64,000 nt of DNA. Source: Xiphias gladius (Eukaryota > Chordata > Actinopteri > Istiophoriformes > Xiphiidae). The stretch is taken from contig NC_053414.1 in the NCBI RefSeq assembly GCF_016859285.1, positions 2,710,017-2,774,016 on the forward strand, in the 5' to 3' direction. Below, in pieces: positions 10,229-22,440 of this stretch; position 1 is the stretch's first letter; each line of letters opens with the position of its first letter. The notes below the pieces were generated by a model. It had not been told where the DNA came from. It did not search any database and saw only the letters and a list, made by a program, of their open reading frames with translations. The position numbers were made by a program, and so were the translations under genes.

Positions 10229-10438
10229 TAAAGCTCTTTTTTTTATTTCCTTCTTCATTCCTTCCATCTTATCTTTCTCCCTTCTCCCTTTTCCTTCCTT
10301 TCTTTGACCCTTTTTTCTTCTTTTCTCTCTTCTTTACATTTTCTTTCTTTTCTTTTTTTCCCCCAGTTCGGACTTTCCTTCTTCCCTACTCTTTTTCTTC
10401 CTTCTTTTTATTTGTCCTTTCTTTTTTCCTTATTTACC
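10229..10438. repeat. 210-bp polypyrimidine tract
   Basis: Nearly pure C/T on the + strand, made of irregular cctt/cttt/tttc words. It is downstream of the likely meis1 poly(A) signal. Such tracts can adopt triplex (H-DNA) structures; that is known of the sequence class and not shown here. Confidence 0.85.
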
Positions 10439-11534
10439 ACTTGACCAGTAAATACTCTGCTGCCAGGAGCCCGACCAATAAATCATCTGAGCCAATATAT
10501 TGGTCAGTATTCACTCATTGCAGATATATTTGTATCAGCGTTTGTCGGCCAATAAGTAACAAAAAAATGTCAAAGACATGTTTGAGGTCATTTAGAAACT
10601 GTGGCTCTGTTACAGTTTTTACTAATAGTTCCATTTTCACTCTGTAAAATGTCCCGATCCCAATTCTTTAAGAAGAAACCAAAGGAATCGGAATCAAAAA
10701 TTTGGACGTTTTAAAAAAAACTTTTTTTTTAAAAACCAAGCCTCAGAAACCCAGGAGCAGTCGGGGTGTATTTCTTTTTCTGAAAACATCAAATTCCCCA
10801 AAACAGAAGTTTCAAATGACGGCAAAACCGAACTCAATTATTACTGCTGCTCGACGTTTCTTCTGTATATTTTTCTGCTAACGCTTGTTTATTTTTACTT
10901 AACGGAACTTTTGGATCCAGGACCTTTACTTCGGACTGAGTATTTTTCCACTGTGTTGCTTCTTTAAAGTAAATACTTTCTTCAGGGGTTTGAAACTAAC
11001 TTTGAAACCACTCAGAACATTTGCCATCGCTGTTGGGAAGTACATTTTGCAGAGCGCAAAATAAAGAAAACTATACGGAATTATGAAATATGATTTCAGC
11101 CAAACTGTTAGCCTCCACATTTTCAAGTTACTCCTTTCTTTCATTTTCCATTTCAAAGTGCCAACATGGCAGCTCAGCTCAATTCGGTCCAATTCACATC
11201 AAATCAACACACTGAAGGAGCCAGTGGATTTTTGGGGAAAAGGCCAAGAAGCCTTCAGCAGAACTGAGGGGAAACTAGAATTACAACTGTAATTTCATGC
11301 GTTTAATTTTTGAGAATCCCTCTGGTTTGAAGGGGAAAGAGAGTCCTGCAGGAAAACAGTCCAGATCTGGCAGCGACCCTGCTGTCCAGCTTGGTCGAAA
11401 ATAATCACGCATAAACAATCATCAATTCACACAGCGTACACGCAGACCCGAGGGAAGTTTTCTAGCCTTCGGTCCGGCAGTGCTGCACTCTCTGGTGCAA
11501 CTCTTCCACTGGAATTTGACTGAGGTGGGGAAAA

Positions 11535-11760
11535 AAAAGGCCGATTTACGCAAATCTCTTAAATGGAGAGATTAGTTCCCCCTCACGCTCCAGTTGGCCC
11601 CCTCAATGGCTCTGCTCCCCCAATCCGCTGGGAGTTTCCTAGATACACCTCATTTCAAAGCCGGCAGCCACAAAAGAGATCATTTATCTTCCTCTTAAAA
11701 TCAATTACAAATTTGGAGCAGGGAGCGGGAGAGAGTGTGGATGTTCAGCCGGGGCTCTGA
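11535..11760. promoter_or_regulatory. candidate conserved non-coding element
   Basis: A repeat-free block with ttaaatggagagattag, ctgggagtttcctag, catttatcttcctc and aaatcaattacaaattt. Its composition differs from the flanks, with balanced GC around an AT-rich core. It lies about 2 kb past the meis1 3' end. Conservation is untested. Confidence 0.28.
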
Positions 11761-13484
11761 CTCGAGGGGTTTGTGTTCGAGTGGCTGCGGGAAACCGAGC
11801 TCGTTCAGATGAGTTTAATGGTCCTGGTGACATTTCTTCAACCAACTGGAGATTATTTTTGAAGCAGAAAACACGAGAGCAAACATGCGTGCTCGGTGCT
11901 GCTCGTCTCCCTCTGCTTCAGTCTGAACAGACTGACAGGCGGCAGCTTCAAGTCCCATGTTTGACTGCCCTCTTTAGGGGACGGTGGAAACTGCCTTCAT
12001 CTCCGTCTTTAAAGACATAAGTCAGCGGTTGGTGAGGGAATCAAATGTGTTCGCTTAGAAATGCAAAAACAGCATTAAAAAAACAACATGTTAGAGAAAC
12101 TACAGAGAGTCTCTGGCGGTGGCCGAGGCCGTTGGGACTGCAGCTGGCAAAAAAAACAAAATGACAGCAAAGCAAACCAGAAAATGATATATCAGAAAGA
12201 TTTATCAAATGTGCAGGTGTCTTTTCGGTGTAATTTCCCACAGATCAACCAGACAGTCAACGCAGCACATTCAGGGCTGCGACAGAAAACAGCGGCGCGG
12301 TAGAACAACCATACACTCGGTTTGGTTTTATTCCGCCAGAGGACAAATCGCACACGAAACACACGAAACAAATATTCAAAAAAGAGAGAAAAACATGGAT
12401 TCAATTCAGCTTGACACACACACGTACGAAGGACAAAATAAAAGAATACAAAACAAACCACAAGCGGGGCAGAGGATAAAACAACGTATGTCCGCAGTGG
12501 ATTAAATACACACAGTGATAACAATCCATGATGATGTGTGTGACAAGAGCATTAATCTGACTCCAAACCTTTCGATATATTTTCACTGGGGTCAAAGGTC
12601 ACTGACACAAAGAGGAGAGCAAAAAAAGTATGAGAAAAAAAATCTACATCGTGGTACACTTAACTGTAGACATGGAAAGTATCCTGAGCACTAAACATTT
12701 TATCCCTGAAACATTGTATAGAAAATATCTCAGATTAGAGAGCATATGTACAGTTTCTGTAGTTTATCTTTTTGTTTTTGGCCCGACACCAAACACATTT
12801 TCGGATTCGGGTACGGTATGTTTCTCCGAGGTCTGGTTTTTGATCAGGTCTTTGCTGCATTTTAAAAAGGGCCAATAAAAGTGTGGGGCCACCAAATGAC
12901 ATTTGCTACATAGATTAAAAGTATATACAGTAGATCCCTGCCCAGCAGACCAAGATTTAAGGTGTTTCGTAGTTCTGTAATAAATGATTAATTTCAGCAC
13001 AGCAAAGCTCCATCTGTCATAGACAGGATGCCATATGCACTGCCAGTGGTAAAAGAATCATTCAGAGAATTATTCAGATCATGTATGTAAGTACTGTTAA
13101 AGTATAACACTTCACGATTACAATTCCTGAATGCAAAATCTCCTTAAAGGACCGAAGAATTGCCGCCAAAATACAGTACGTATAAGTATCAACAGCAGAA
13201 AGAACTCATTATGCAGAATGGGTCGTCTCTGTGTTATGTTATCATATTATTGGATCGTTGTTATTGATGCACTAACAGGTCAGTCAGCAGGTAATGTTGA
13301 CGTTGGTCGAGGTAGAGCTGACTTTCGCTGCTTCATATACTTTTGAGCATTTTAATCTATGACAATGCATCATAGTTTATAAAGTGATGGTGTGTGTCAT
13401 AGGTACAATCTTAATCTGAAAAGTACAACTAGTAACTACAGCTGTCAGGCGGATGGAGTGGAGAAGAAGTACAACATTTGCCTC

Positions 13485-13605
13485 TGACATATAGTGGAGT
13501 GCAGGTGTAAAGAAGCATAAAATGAAAATACTCAAGTACAAGTAGCTTAAATTTGTGTTTGGGTACAGTACTCGAGTAAATGTACTCAGTTACTGTTCAC
13601 CACCG
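13485..13605 (-). mobile_element. short copy of the 'actcaagtac' dispersed repeat
   Basis: On the minus strand it begins ggtggtgaacagtaactgag and continues tacatttactcgagtac. This is the start of a non-autonomous repeat that recurs at 19.4-19.8, 20.1, 20.5-21.1 and 60.2-60.8 kb and is abundant in percomorph genomes. Confidence 0.75.
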
Positions 13606-14035
13606 GGCCCAACAGCAAACACATGCCCTGAGGCCCTCCAACAGGTTCGTCCAGCTTTGTGAAGTGGTGTGGCGTCCCAAAGGTCCACTTCCTCCTTTAG
13701 TCCAATTTCATATACAAAAAAAACCCCTTTTGTACTAAATCCGATGAAGGATTTGAACTCAACAACAGCGCAGCTCGCGTTTGATCGCTCAAAATCGCTT
13801 TGGGTTTTCTCAGTGTTGCTATCATCCTAAGTAAACACTTGGCTTGGCTTCAGTTTGGAACAAAATCAGATTTAGAGTCGTGTTAATGTTGATCCAAGGC
13901 CCATAAGTTCATATTGGTCTCAGGCATACAACCTACACTAGATATGAATAAAAAATTATCCAAAAGAAAAACATACAGAAACAGCATCGCAAAACTGTAC
14001 TCATGTGAATGTACATGCATATGTATGATCTTGTG

Positions 14036-14350
14036 TGTTTTAAGGTTGGAAGTTGGAGAGACTGATGGTTGATGGTTATAGGTTTGAGGCTGGAGGTTCA
14101 GAGGTCAAAGGTTTGACACTGAAAATGGATGTTGGGATGGACATTTGAGCCCGGATGAGGGAGGTTACTAGGTTGTAGATTCATGGCTGGAAGTTTCAAG
14201 TCTACTGTGGGAAGCCCAGCCTTTGAGTCTTTGGTTCTGGAGGTCTTGGGGTGGAAGTTGGAGGATTTAAATTGAAGGCTCGAAGTTGGAGGCTATAGGA
14301 GGTAGGTTTGACGTTGGATGCCGGAGGTTGGAGTCTGGAGGTTACTTTAG
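14036..14350. repeat. degenerate ggttggag-rich minisatellite, part 1
   Basis: A run of variant units built from gttgga, ggaggtt and gaggct words (for example gttggaagttggagag, aggctggaggttcagagg, ccggaggttggagtctgg). The period is irregular. The same word set resumes at 15875-15985. Confidence 0.65.
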
Positions 14351-15874
14351 TTTTGAAGCTAGAGATCATGTGGTGGTGGAATGACCAGTGCAAGCAGCAT
14401 TCGGAGTGTTCAGTGTCCTCCTGACCTTGAAATTTGCTTTGGCCAGCTGTGCTGATGTTTTTAAAAAATAATGTTTGATGTGGATAATGCAGGAACACTG
14501 GTAAATTAGTCTGCACGTATCTATAAATGGGTATGAGTGATTCTCGCAGATCCTTTTTAAAAGTTTTTATTACGAGCCAAACACTGCTGAGTCACATCTT
14601 TAGAAGGGATGTGACCATTTACAAAGGGAAATATGGCAGAACTATGACTGAAGTAGCATCGCGTTGATGCGGTCATGAACAGCTTCACCATTGTACTGAC
14701 CAACTACCGACAAAACAACACGTACGATGCTGTGTGTTCAGATTGTGCAGCCCTACACCATCCAGACGACAATATGATTTCCTGGTCATGCTTCACCGTG
14801 ATTGGTTCAGCTGTTTCAGAGCGACGACAGCAGTGCCTGGGTGGGACTGTATATATTAATCACCACACCCTTTTATCTATGGTCACCTTTGTTCCCCCTT
14901 TACGCACTTTGCACTGTTGCACTAGTGTTGCAGTGTTTTTGTTGTTTTTCCCCTCAGTATATACCGGGTCTGGACCTCTAAATTTATTGAGTATTTCAAG
15001 TATTTTGAGTTTTCTAATGTTGGATATTGCACACCTTTCAGGCCACCAGACTGCAGGGCACACTAACGTGATACGCCATGCATCGAACGGAAGGAAAACA
15101 ATATACTTCATTATCCTCACAGAATATTAAACAGCAGGCTACATAAAGTTCACAAATTATGAAATCAAGGAGTGATTTTACTTAACTTACTGTGATAATT
15201 GTGTTGATGCTATATGTGGTATCCTGACAGTAGCAGGAGACGATAAAAGAATTTAATTCAAAATGCAAAACAACTATTAACAGCGAAAGGCACTACATGC
15301 TGTTTAAGTTAACCAAACTGCAGCAGCGAGTCTCTCCAGTGGCCGCGGGCAGCAGGAATCAGGGGTAATATCCACGGGCCGCGAGTCTGTACGAGAGCTG
15401 GTATCAGCAGCATCCGAGTCGAGTATACTGGTTAGTACGGGTCTGTAGTACTGAATGGTCTCAGCAGTACGGGAAGGTACGGGAGGTACGGGTATGGGAA
15501 GCCCCAAGGGGAAAATGTGTCGGTAACTACCTGCACTCACGTGATACTCAGGTGAGTTTGTATCACTATTTAAGGTTGTAATGCTTTCATTTATGTGGTT
15601 GGCAGTTAGTTTAGTAACATATAAAAGCCGAGCGGTTGTCAGAGTTGGACTTAGAGTGCAGGCATACGACTATGTCGTGGAAGTAGTGCTTATCGGTGTA
15701 AACTCGAGTCCTAACAAACTCGCAAAAATACCAGTAGAAAATACTCAGTCGTTGACCACTATGCTGCACAAACATGAACCGAAATATCAGGCGGAGTCGC
15801 CCGCACTGTCGGCGCAGCCAAGACCTACTGCTTTGCACTTGTCATTGTGCTTACATGATTAAAAAATGGGGCCT
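14351..15874. other. 1.5-kb segment interrupting a minisatellite; possible insertion
   Basis: The ggttggag words stop at about 14350 and resume at 15875. Between them is unrelated DNA with short tacggg repeats (15434-15500). One open stretch, 15581-15862, contains NTQSLTTMLHKHEPKY, faintly like the BED-finger region of hAT transposases but without the expected cysteines. I see no clear terminal inverted repeats or target duplication, so an insertion is an inference. Confidence 0.3.
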
Positions 15875-15985
15875 CTTGGTTAATGGTTGGGGATGGAAAT
15901 TGGAAATTAGGATGATGGATGTTGTATAATAGGGGCTGTAGGTTGAAAGCTGAATTTTGGAGGACGGTAGTCGAAAGACTATAAG
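15875..15985. repeat. degenerate ggttggag-rich minisatellite, part 2
   Basis: Units such as taatggttggggatggaaat, gatgatggatgttg and ctgtaggttgaaagctg resemble those at 14036-14350. Confidence 0.5.
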
Positions 15986-16219
15986 GGGGCTTAGATGTTC
16001 GAATGTGAATTAAGTTTGTTTTTCAGTGCATGCACTCGTGGCATATCTGGATGAGTCAGTTTTATTCTTCCATGTTAGTGTCTACATGAATCATCTGCTC
16101 AGTGTTTGTACTCCTCTGTCTGTGTTCTCTCAGCAGGAAAGAATGCAGCAGATATGTACCGATGGTGATAAATTGGTCTTGAGGAGCAGTGGGGGCTCGT
16201 ACTCACGGGATGACCCTCT

Positions 16220-16530
16220 CTGACTGCAGGCGGCGAGCGCGTAGAGGTAACGAGGTTTATCTAAACAAACCGACTCCTAGTGCCGACTCGCATAACGCAC
16301 GTAAGCCTGAGCAGACCCGAATTCCGGGGAGACATTAATCTGCCTCCTCCAGGTCTGGGCCTGTGACCTGCTGGTCTATCAATAGTCAGCTTAAAAACAA
16401 CAGCCACCATGAGCTCACTCCCCTCCTCCTGAAACCCTCTCTGTTCAGCGTCTACATCTGTGGGATCCAGGCAAACTGGAAGGAAAGTTGGATAATTTAT
16501 TACCTTTAATTAAATTCTTGCTTCAGGAGG
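16220..16530. promoter_or_regulatory. candidate conserved non-coding element
   Basis: A repeat-free block with a GC-balanced 5' half (gtgccgactcgcataacg, gacattaatctgcctcc, ctgtgacctgctggtc) and an AT-rich 3' end (tttattacctttaattaaat). It is in the gene-free interval between meis1 and etaa1. Conservation is untested. Confidence 0.25.
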
Positions 16531-18560
16531 GATTAAATGCGTTTCCCCATGTGCGGGGCAAAAGGGGAAGGTATTCAGTGTCGGACAGAGGATCCAAACA
16601 CTCGGGGAGGGGAGGATCGTGGTTACCTTGAGAGAGGAAGTGGAGGAGTTGAGGTGGGGGAGACGAGGGAGGGAGGAGAGGAGGTCGGTTTACCCCAACG
16701 GGAGGCATCAACCTGGCAGACAGGAAGTCAACCTCGTTTATGAAAGACAATCGTCAACTGTTCACCTGAAAATGCAGAAACTCTTAAAACAACATGAGCT
16801 GCCATCTACACGTCATCATTGTAATGATTACTATTAGTAGTAGCTGTAGTAGTTCTGGTAGTGGTACTAGCAGTATGACTGTTGTTAGTTTTGTCCCAAT
16901 CTGCAACTGCCAATGCTCCATATAGCTAAGTTCTAAGTATAAAACTAGAAAACATAACATAACATAACATTAAAAAAAATCTTTCCTTATTTTCTGTCCT
17001 ATATATAATGTTACAATGCCAGATGTCCGTATTAAACATGGCCGCAGTCTCAAATAATGAGGTAAACATACTGTATGTAAAAGTAATCTCAGGCATCAGA
17101 CTCAACACTACGCCTCCAACGGATCTTTCTACTCCCATCACGGATTTCTTTGTACGGTCATTCACTCACAGCTCGTTCTCCCGAAACAATCTACTTGAGT
17201 AGGATTGAAGGCATTCAATGTACTCCAGCATACAAATAACAGATGGTGATTGAAAGACTAAATTCACTGTTGTGTCACACAACAATCAGGTAATAATATT
17301 TACCAAACAGACGTCCTGATGTGGATGTTCGTGCTGTGAACTCTCATATTCTGGATCAGAGTTAGGCTCAAACATGTGCGAATGGATCTGAGAAGTGTCC
17401 ATTTTCCATCAATTATGTTCTGTGACTTAGTTTTAGTTACTAGTTACTTAGTTTTACAGTTTTCTTTCAGAACCTCCGCACCGATAAGAGGATGAGGCGG
17501 TGCTCACAAGCGTTCGCTGCGCTGCCCCTCTGCAAGCTTCTGGATGTTTAGCGAAACAGAAGAAAGTGGGCTTTTAAGGAAGGGAGGTCTTGAAGAGCCC
17601 ATTAATTTAAGAAGTATAATTAAAAATCCAGATATACAGAGGCAAATACAACAGGAAATACAATCTATAACAACACTGACAAAACTATCTCACCACAAGG
17701 TCCAATTATCCGTTTTTCATAAAATTCTAGAAGACTTCTTGTCCACGTTGACCTAAAAGCAGAGACTGAAAGTTTATTCTTGATCTTGGAAAGAGCAGCT
17801 GGCAAAACGGTCCTAGAACAAAATTCATTCAGTAGCTGTCCTGGAGCTTTGGAGAAGACCTTACGGTGCTCAAATGGATATTTCAGAATCTACAATTCCA
17901 TCTGCCATTGAGGAAAATCATTTGATATTATTGAAAGCTCTGGAACAGCCAATAAATGGACCTTGAGGGGAAATTATTTAGTCAAGTAAAAAATGTTATT
18001 AAACAAACTACGCCAGTATTCAGACTGAAAACAGCTCTGCCTTAAAACACCACTGGAGGCTGCGTGGGTTGGGGAGGGTTGTTTAAGGCACCTCTGAGAC
18101 GTGAAATACAATGAAGTCCAATCTGAGTAACAGATCCGTGAGTCTGAAGACTTTTCAGATGATAAAACACTGCATAGCAGTTAATAATTTTGCTATTTGA
18201 ACGATTTTGCAACTGGGAAGTTATCGTGGTGACATTTACTTTAGTTTTTGTTACAACAATAATGAGGTAACCGGAAGAAATACTCTACCTAAACCTAAAA
18301 TAATCTACCAGGAATGTCTGCTTGCCTCGATTAGCCAATTTGGTGCATTGCCAGATGACATTAGGCCTGTCACTTTTTCAAAAAATCAAGTTTGAACAAA
18401 TTTTGAACAAACATGTAATTTTGTTCAAATTAATTGAAAAGCAGCCCATGCGGCAATGCAGCCTTGCAACTTTGAACAGGTCATTACAGTTCTAATATTT
18501 AACTTTTTCCCACATTCAAACAGAAGCTGGAATATACAGCTCTGGATGGGGTTGTTGAGT
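16531..18560. other. intergenic, no gene seen
   Basis: Purine-rich at 16600-16690 (gaggagg words), with an aacataacataacataac run at about 16951-16970. Otherwise it is AT-rich and without exon-like frames. Confidence 0.5.
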
Positions 18561-18865
18561 TGTGTTGCAGGAAGAGCTGAGCCTCCCTTTTTTGAACTGG
18601 GAGTGTTGAAATGCTGACCTGAGGATGGCGCTAGAGGGAAAGTTAGAGGATCATCATAGTCGGCCAAATTTATTACCTGGGAACCACCGATGTTTGCGAG
18701 AAAAAACAGTATTTAAAAAGTAGATGTTGAGATATGTCACAGAATAAGTGAAAACTTTGACCTGATGGTGGCGCTATGAAAATTCAAGGATACACCAAAG
18801 TCAGCGCAGTAGTCTTTGAGAAATTTCAGTCCCGACCAAAGTGGTGGAACAACTGATCGACTGAT
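18561..18865 (+). repeat. fragment(s) of dispersed fish repeat ('gacctgatggtggcgctat' family)
   Basis: It contains gacctgaggatggcgctaga and, 150 bp later, gacctgatggtggcgctatg, then caccaaagtcagc and cccgaccaaagtggtgga. These blocks belong to a very common teleost repeat. Two partial copies appear to be joined or duplicated. Confidence 0.55.
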
Positions 18866-19207
18866 CCACAGACTACAGAGACACAGATGCAAAACCAGCA
18901 TCGACATAAATTTCTTTTAGAACTGCTTGAAAAGGTCTTTTTGAAACTTCACACTGACGCCATGTTATAGGCAGATTAATGTAATGACAGTTTTGACACA
19001 GCCAGATTTTAATTATAAGACAACAGTAGAGCAGCCAGACAGACGCCATCGAATCAAGGCAGGGAAAATGCCCGCGGCGTCTCCGTCCACAGGATTCCTC
19101 GTGTTTTCCTGACTGAAGGTCTCAGGTCAGATTCATTTGTCCCATTCAGTGGAAGGACTAATGATCACAGTGACATGTAATCTGTAGCTGTGAGGAAAGA
19201 CAAGCAT

Positions 19208-19319
19208 GTGGGGGGGGGGGTCCTATCAATCAGGTGAATAAGAGCGCTGGCCTGCAGCTGATTCATTTACCTTCAGATTCAAATCAATTAGCTCAGCTCG
19301 TTAGCGGGGGGGGGGGGGG
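19208..19319. repeat. two oligo-G runs
   Basis: G tracts of ten or more bases at about 19210-19220 and 19306-19319, separated by about 85 bp. Confidence 0.8.
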
Positions 19320-19394
19320 CTACACAGACTCTTTGTCAATAAACACAACTGAGGAAGGCTGTTGATAAAAAGTTTTACTCAACTATCAAACTAT

Positions 19395-19822
19395 GAAAAG
19401 TGGTGGAAGAGGCAGAGAGAGCATTGACTTCAGTTTAAGTAGAAATATACCCCACTGTAAAAATACTTCGTAGTTATAGTCATGTATATAAACTTTTATT
19501 TAAGTACTATCCATCAAATTCACATAAAGCATGAAAATGAAAGTCCTCATTACACAGGCAAAGTTGCCTCTGCCAGAAATATTGTTACAGAGGGGTTAAG
19601 AGATACAGCAGCATTTTAACGCCATATTGTTGTTGGGTGGTTTCATTTAACTGTGTATCTATGCATTTCATTCAGAAGTCTTTACAACTTTTTAAAATCG
19701 ATCCCCAACGTAGCTGTCAGATACATAAAGGAGCATAAAATTCAAATTGTAGAGTACGAGTACATCAGAACTGTATTTAAGGAAGGTACTTGAGTAAATG
19801 TACTTAGTTATTTCCGCAAGTT
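19395..19822 (-). mobile_element. full-length-looking copy of the 'actcaagtac' repeat
   Basis: On the minus strand it runs from ataactaagtacatttactc to a cttccaccactttt end, the usual limits of this family. It includes a ctttatgtgaatttgatgg middle and ttttacagtggggtat near the end. There is no coding capacity, as expected for a non-autonomous element. Confidence 0.75.
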
Positions 19823-20094
19823 AAAATATCTGTGACTTTCGTTCAGAAATTGGGCGGTTTTATTTATGGCACATTTCAGTCCTATACTACAAGATGATTC
19901 AGAATGTAAATCATGTTTGTGAGTATAATCAGAATCCTAATTTATCTAATATACAAAACAGAAACGATTTCCATTCTGTCAGCTCACAACCAGAACCACA
20001 CAAGCCTTTTTTCTATCTGTCTGTTTTATTTTTTAGTGAGTTTTGCTGTAGTGTTACTAAACATTGCCACTAATGGAAATTGTATCTGTATCGA

Positions 20095-20190
20095 GTGTAG
20101 TGAAGTAAAAGTGATGGGAAAAAAATACATGCTCGAGCACAGAGCAGATTCCTGAAACATATTCAAGTACAGTGGTGAAATACTTCGGCT
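20095..20190 (-). mobile_element. fragment of the 'actcaagtac' repeat
   Basis: Minus-strand words cactgtacttgaatatgttt and ccatcacttttacttcac match the two ends of the family with the middle missing. Confidence 0.5.
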
Positions 20191-20544
20191 TTTCAGCAAA
20201 GTGTTTTAGCTTTGATATGATTTTTGACCGATTCCTTGTCCTTGAACACAGACGACACTCGGCTACATAGACTTGAAAACTTGCAGCTGCACATTTTTTG
20301 AATTAATTGAATGAGGAACAGTTATTAAGGGTGAGAGGTCACTCCGCATTGAGGAAGCACTCACACTAAAAGAATTCCAGCAGTTTACTCTCTATGCTGC
20401 GTTTTAGTGTCCAGTGATGATCTGAATGCAGAGACGTGCAAAGAGGCAGAAACACGTGTTTGTCAAATTTTTAGATTGGAAATTTAAAGATACTGAATAT
20501 CAACAGAGGATATTCATATAATCTAAAATATCAGTATCTGTGGT

Positions 20545-21150
20545 GAATGGAACTAAGTTCATTTACTCAAGTACAAGTCTGAGGTACTTGTGGTGGTTGA
20601 GCTATTTCCATTTTATGTCGGTTTAAACTTCTACTCCACTACTTTTATCTGACAGCTTTAGTTACAAAGTAAGACTTTTACACACAAAACATATAAAGAG
20701 CTTATAAAATAGAAAAATTACGGCTGAATTTAAGAGTAAGATGCTTTATTATAGATCAAACTACCCAAGGATTAGTCGATTAAAGGGAAATGAATTGTCA
20801 TTTTCCAAGTTCATGTTTCCAGCTTTTCAAATGTGAGCATTTCCTCCTTTTCCTTTGAATCAGTTTAACTTTAACTTAAGCTGAACTTTTAAGCAGTAAA
20901 ATACTGCTGCAAAAAAGATGTGCATTAATGCATCAGTAATGACAAACTAATAATAGAATATATAATAGAATAGCAGCCACAGGAGACATTGTTCTGCACT
21001 GAAACCTTTTACTTTCAACACTCGAGGTACATTTTCCTGATTATATTCACATTCTTTTACTTAAGTCACATTTTCCATGCAGGGCTTTTGCTTGTAATGG
21101 AGTAGTTTTACAGTGTGGTATCTGAGTTCTTCTCCCTCCATTGATCAGTG
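20545..21150 (+). mobile_element. full-length-looking copy of the 'actcaagtac' repeat, opposite orientation
   Basis: It starts ggaactaagttcatttactc and continues aagtctgaggtacttg, ttccattttatgtcgg, cttctactccactac, tgacagctttagttac. It ends cttgtaatggagtagtttta. It is inverted relative to the copy at 19.4-19.8 kb. Confidence 0.8.
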
Positions 21151-21456
21151 TCATTCTTCAGAAATTTTCTGCACATTGGCCGAACCTTACAGTCACATTG
21201 AAGCCTGGAGCGTACATAGCAATCCATTACGAATGAACGAAGAGGGACCGAAGCATCCGGTCCTCTGTTGAAGGAGGCAAGAGAGATTTAAAAACTGAAA
21301 AAAGAAGTGAAAGAGTGAATTTATGGAGGAAGAGAAACGAGCAGCAGCAGAGATCGTGTTTAATAAACTGCTGCTTGGATAAACCGCCGGCACAATCAGA
21401 GGAATTGAGCTACAAATACACAAGTTCTGGTCCATTAACAACCACATCAGCTGCTT

Positions 21457-21480
21457 ACACACACACACACACACACACAC
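21457..21480. repeat. (AC)12 microsatellite
   Basis: Uninterrupted ac run. Confidence 0.95.
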
Positions 21481-21959
21481 TTGTACTACTATATTACTAC
21501 TGCTACAAGTTTTTATTATAACTCTAACAGACAAAAACTGCTGTGAAGCACAAGACAACATCTAGCAGTAAATTATTGGAACAAATATCTGAACAAACAG
21601 GACAAATCTGGGGGGAGTCTGGCAACGGTTGATGCAAACACTCTCCACACTCTCAATGAGAGACAAAGCAGCATTACCACATTACCTGGAGGAAGGTGCA
21701 TGGTTCATGTTCACATTTCCAACAGTAGTTACCATCCATGAGTTAATACCTGTGAATGATCTCTAACTAAACACCTATTATTGGCCACAGTATCCATCTG
21801 TCCTACCCACTTATTTGAATTTAAGTCCCTTTCCCAAGTTTGTATAAACATTTCTCAATATTTAATATATATCAAATATTATTATTTCATCTGACAGCAA
21901 ATGAAAAGATTTCCCAAATCTACAGATTGTCCTTTCATTCCATCATTTTTAATCCAAAG

Positions 21960-22030
21960 GCCGATTTAATAATGTGCTGCTGCTTCCAGTCTTTGTGCTA
22001 AGCTAGGCTAAACGCATCCTTTACACATCT
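21960..22030 (-). mobile_element. fragment of dispersed repeat ('cttagcacaaagactggaa' family)
   Basis: The stretch ctgcttccagtctttgtgct followed by aagctaggctaaacgcatcc is the reverse complement of the family seen at 62.06-62.67 kb. Confidence 0.65.
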
Positions 22031-22189
22031 AAGAGGATTTCCCCCAAAAAACGTGAGACTTTTCCTTAAAACCACGAGGTACAGCTAAGGTACAAACGTG
22101 GCATGTCGGGGGGGGGCATTGTTGTTCCACCTTTAAGCCAACAGTGGAGGTGGTCACAGAGCCGGGTCGACGCCTGAGTTCTAGAACGA

Positions 22190-22330
22190 CGGCTTGCTAT
22201 CTACAATCACACACGGGGGCGACGTTATGCCGGCTTTGTTTGGTTCAGTGTAAACAAGCAAAGCAGGCACAATGAGGGGTCCTCGTAACGGCCATACAGC
22301 CGGCACTCTGATTAAAAAGCCCCGCAGAGA
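22190..22330. repeat. dispersed repeat shared with 47.88-48.08 kb
   Basis: Blocks atgccggctttgttt, ggttcagtgtaaacaagca and ggtcctcgtaacggccat recur in the same order at 47920-47985 as atgccggctttgttggg and ggtcctcttaacggccat. The copies are clearly related, although I have not aligned them base by base. The family is unknown to me. Confidence 0.7.
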
Positions 22331-22440
22331 AACTGAGTTCATTTAAACCGAGCTGATCACTATCCCTTCAATTAACACTGGGCCCCCTCCAAGTTATTTC
22401 CATTAAATGTTTACTTCCCTCTGTGGCCTCACGTATCCTC
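22300..22440. promoter_or_regulatory. candidate conserved non-coding element
   Basis: Block with ctctgattaaaaagcc, gagttcatttaaacc, ccttcaattaacactgg and attaaatgtttacttcc. It partly overlaps the edge of the repeat at 22190-22330, which weakens the case. Conservation is untested. Confidence 0.18.

Larger units (their letters stand above)
9506..13484. other. intergenic DNA downstream of meis1
   Basis: No convincing coding exon. It holds a long pyrimidine tract (10229-10438), AT-rich stretches, and a compositionally different block at about 11535-11760 flagged separately as a candidate regulatory element. Confidence 0.5.

Noticed and set aside
14675..15130. A 151-codon + strand frame as a gene
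   Set aside because: No similarity recognised, no splice signals, and it lies in a suspected insertion.
15581..15862. A hAT transposase gene
   Set aside because: The resemblance is limited to a short LTTMLHKHEPKY stretch; zinc-binding residues and the catalytic core are missing.
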